From Halomonas alkalicola (GTDB lineage Bacteria > Pseudomonadota > Gammaproteobacteria > Pseudomonadales > Halomonadaceae): a DNA stretch of 64,000 nucleotides. This document shows positions 63,337 to 64,000 of the stretch, in pieces. Position 1 is the stretch's first letter. Each line of letters begins with the position of its first letter. The stretch lies in the NCBI RefSeq assembly GCF_030704205.1, contig NZ_CP131913.1:434001-498000 (forward strand), given 5' to 3'. Both the position numbers and the translations under genes were made by a program. The notes under the pieces are model-generated. The model worked only from the letters and a program-made list of their open reading frames with translations. It did no database searches and was not told the origin of the DNA.

Positions 63337-64000
63337 CGCCGCGCCCAGCCGGCAGGCCTCGAGGCGCGCCTCCAGCGCTTCGGCGTCGGGCAGGCTCCCC
63401 GCTGTGCCGATGACCTCGAGGCGCGAGTCGCGCCGCCAGGCGCTGGCGGTGAGGCTGACCGCCCCCTCGGCGCGGTTGTAGAGCCGCCAGCCGGCGTCAC
63501 AGTGGAACACCCCCTTGACCCGCAGGGTGGCCGGCAGCTCCCCCAGCACCATGGCCAACCGGTCGAGCTCGAACCGGTCGTCGGGGTGCCAGCGCCACCC
63601 CAGGGTGGCATGCCCCAGCGCCTCGCCCGCCTCCCGATGCGGCCGCCCCGGCGCGGGCAGCGGCGCCGCGAACGCCTCCAGCACCACGCCCTGCGAGCCG
63701 AGCGCGCCGCCCGCCGCGTCGCGAAGCCGCCGGTGGGTCTCGCTGTCGGGCGCCGCGAGCGGCGAGGCGGGCGCTTCGGCCTTGAGCAGTCGCGCCAGCG
63801 GCAGGCGGCCGAGGGGCGCCTCCACGATCCAGCGCTTGGCGGGCCACAGCTCGGCGAGCCACGCCTTCGCCCTCGCCACCTGCTCGGGGCTTGCCAGGTC
63901 GACCATGGTCAGCGCCACCCCATCGGCCAGGGTCAGCTGGTCGCGGAAGGTCTCGTGCTCGAGGGCACGCGGGTCATCCAGGCGGCGGGGGTCCAAGACG
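63325..64000 (-). CDS. CobW/P47K-family GTPase, C-terminal part (5' end beyond right edge)
   Basis: The frame is open from the right edge to the stop at 63325 (about 225 codons). It shows FRDQLTLADGVALTMVDLAS, the end of the GTPase domain, and then the CobW C-terminal domain with ALGHATLGWRWHPDDRFELD and ATLRVKGVFHCDAGWRLYNR. These metallochaperone GTPases insert zinc or cobalt into target proteins. The P-loop would be outside the window. It overlaps the lpxH end by 12 bp on the opposite strand. Confidence 0.88.
   Translation of the reverse strand, partial: VLDPRRLDDPRALEHETFRDQLTLADGVALTMVDLASPEQVARAKAWLAELWPAKRWIVEAPLGRLPLARLLKAEAPASPLAAPDSETHRRLRDAAGGALGSQGVVLEAFAAPLPAPGRPHREAGEALGHATLGWRWHPDDRFELDRLAMVLGELPATLRVKGVFHCDAGWRLYNRAEGAVSLTASAWRRDSRLEVIGTAGSLPDAEALEARLEACRLGAASPA

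Overview
The window looks like a chromosomal segment of a halophilic gammaproteobacterium, most likely Halomonadaceae (Halomonas-like). This is an inference from the high-GC coding style of the core genes, the osmolyte-type ABC transporter, two TRAP transporters, and protein sequences that read as Halomonas-like. No rRNA or tRNA gene was seen.

Layout. (1) 1-6371, minus strand: an O-antigen or exopolysaccharide block. Its distal part (1-4400) is strikingly AT-rich and holds a GT4 glycosyltransferase, a Wzx-type flippase, a short NAD-binding epimerase-like protein and a WecF-type (GT56) transferase. These are joined to rmlA and rmlB of normal composition. (2) 6372-11536: an accessory, decaying strip. 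It has a complete ISAs1-family element with a 10-bp target duplication, a 111-bp noncoding tandem repeat, a DUF2442/DUF3037/HipA-like kinase module whose kinase is frameshifted, a frameshifted MNT-type nucleotidyltransferase and a solitary tyrosine recombinase. (3) 11579-21450: a group-4-capsule-like export locus. wzc-wzb-wza run leftward and gfcA/B/C plus yjbH run rightward from a shared intergenic region. wza is cut by an IS1380-family element that removes the part encoding its last 36 residues. yjbH carries a frameshift and a palindromic repeat inside its signal-peptide region. As assembled, the export system is broken at two points. (4) 21564-34625: mixed housekeeping and transport genes. 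These are an OmpW-like barrel, rsuA, an omega-amidase, rarD, metY, a TnpB-only IS200/IS605-type element directly upstream of metY, a SulP transporter, a four-gene Mla-like lipid transporter with a STAS-permease fusion, a GntR/FCD regulator, a guanidinium exporter under a guanidine-II riboswitch, and a ribbon-helix-helix protein with a palindromic upstream site. (5) 34647-44821, all minus strand: a catabolic cluster of a LysR regulator, a D-glutamate-cyclase-family (DUF1445) protein, TRAP transporter dctPQM, DUF2848, a membrane protein, an old-yellow-enzyme-type oxidoreductase and 5-oxoprolinase pxpABC. It suggests uptake and conversion of D-glutamate or 5-oxoproline to L-glutamate. (6) 45078-47994: a second TRAP system. 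(7) 48002-53381: a branched-chain 2-oxoacid dehydrogenase operon (E1 alpha, E1 beta, E2) ending in a Hanks-type kinase-like gene. (8) 53556-57341: an OpuC/YehZYXW-type osmoprotectant ABC transporter. (9) 57440-64000: DUF1853, cysS (with an in-frame LEGLA repeat), glnS, ppiB, lpxH and a CobW-family GTPase cut by the right edge.

The main points of interest are the disrupted capsule export locus, the kinase gene in a dehydrogenase operon whose E1 alpha keeps the eukaryotic phosphorylation-loop sequence, the DUF1445-plus-PxpABC pathway, and a dispersed GGGGTCAGACCC palindromic repeat that is linked to both an IS insertion and a coding insertion.
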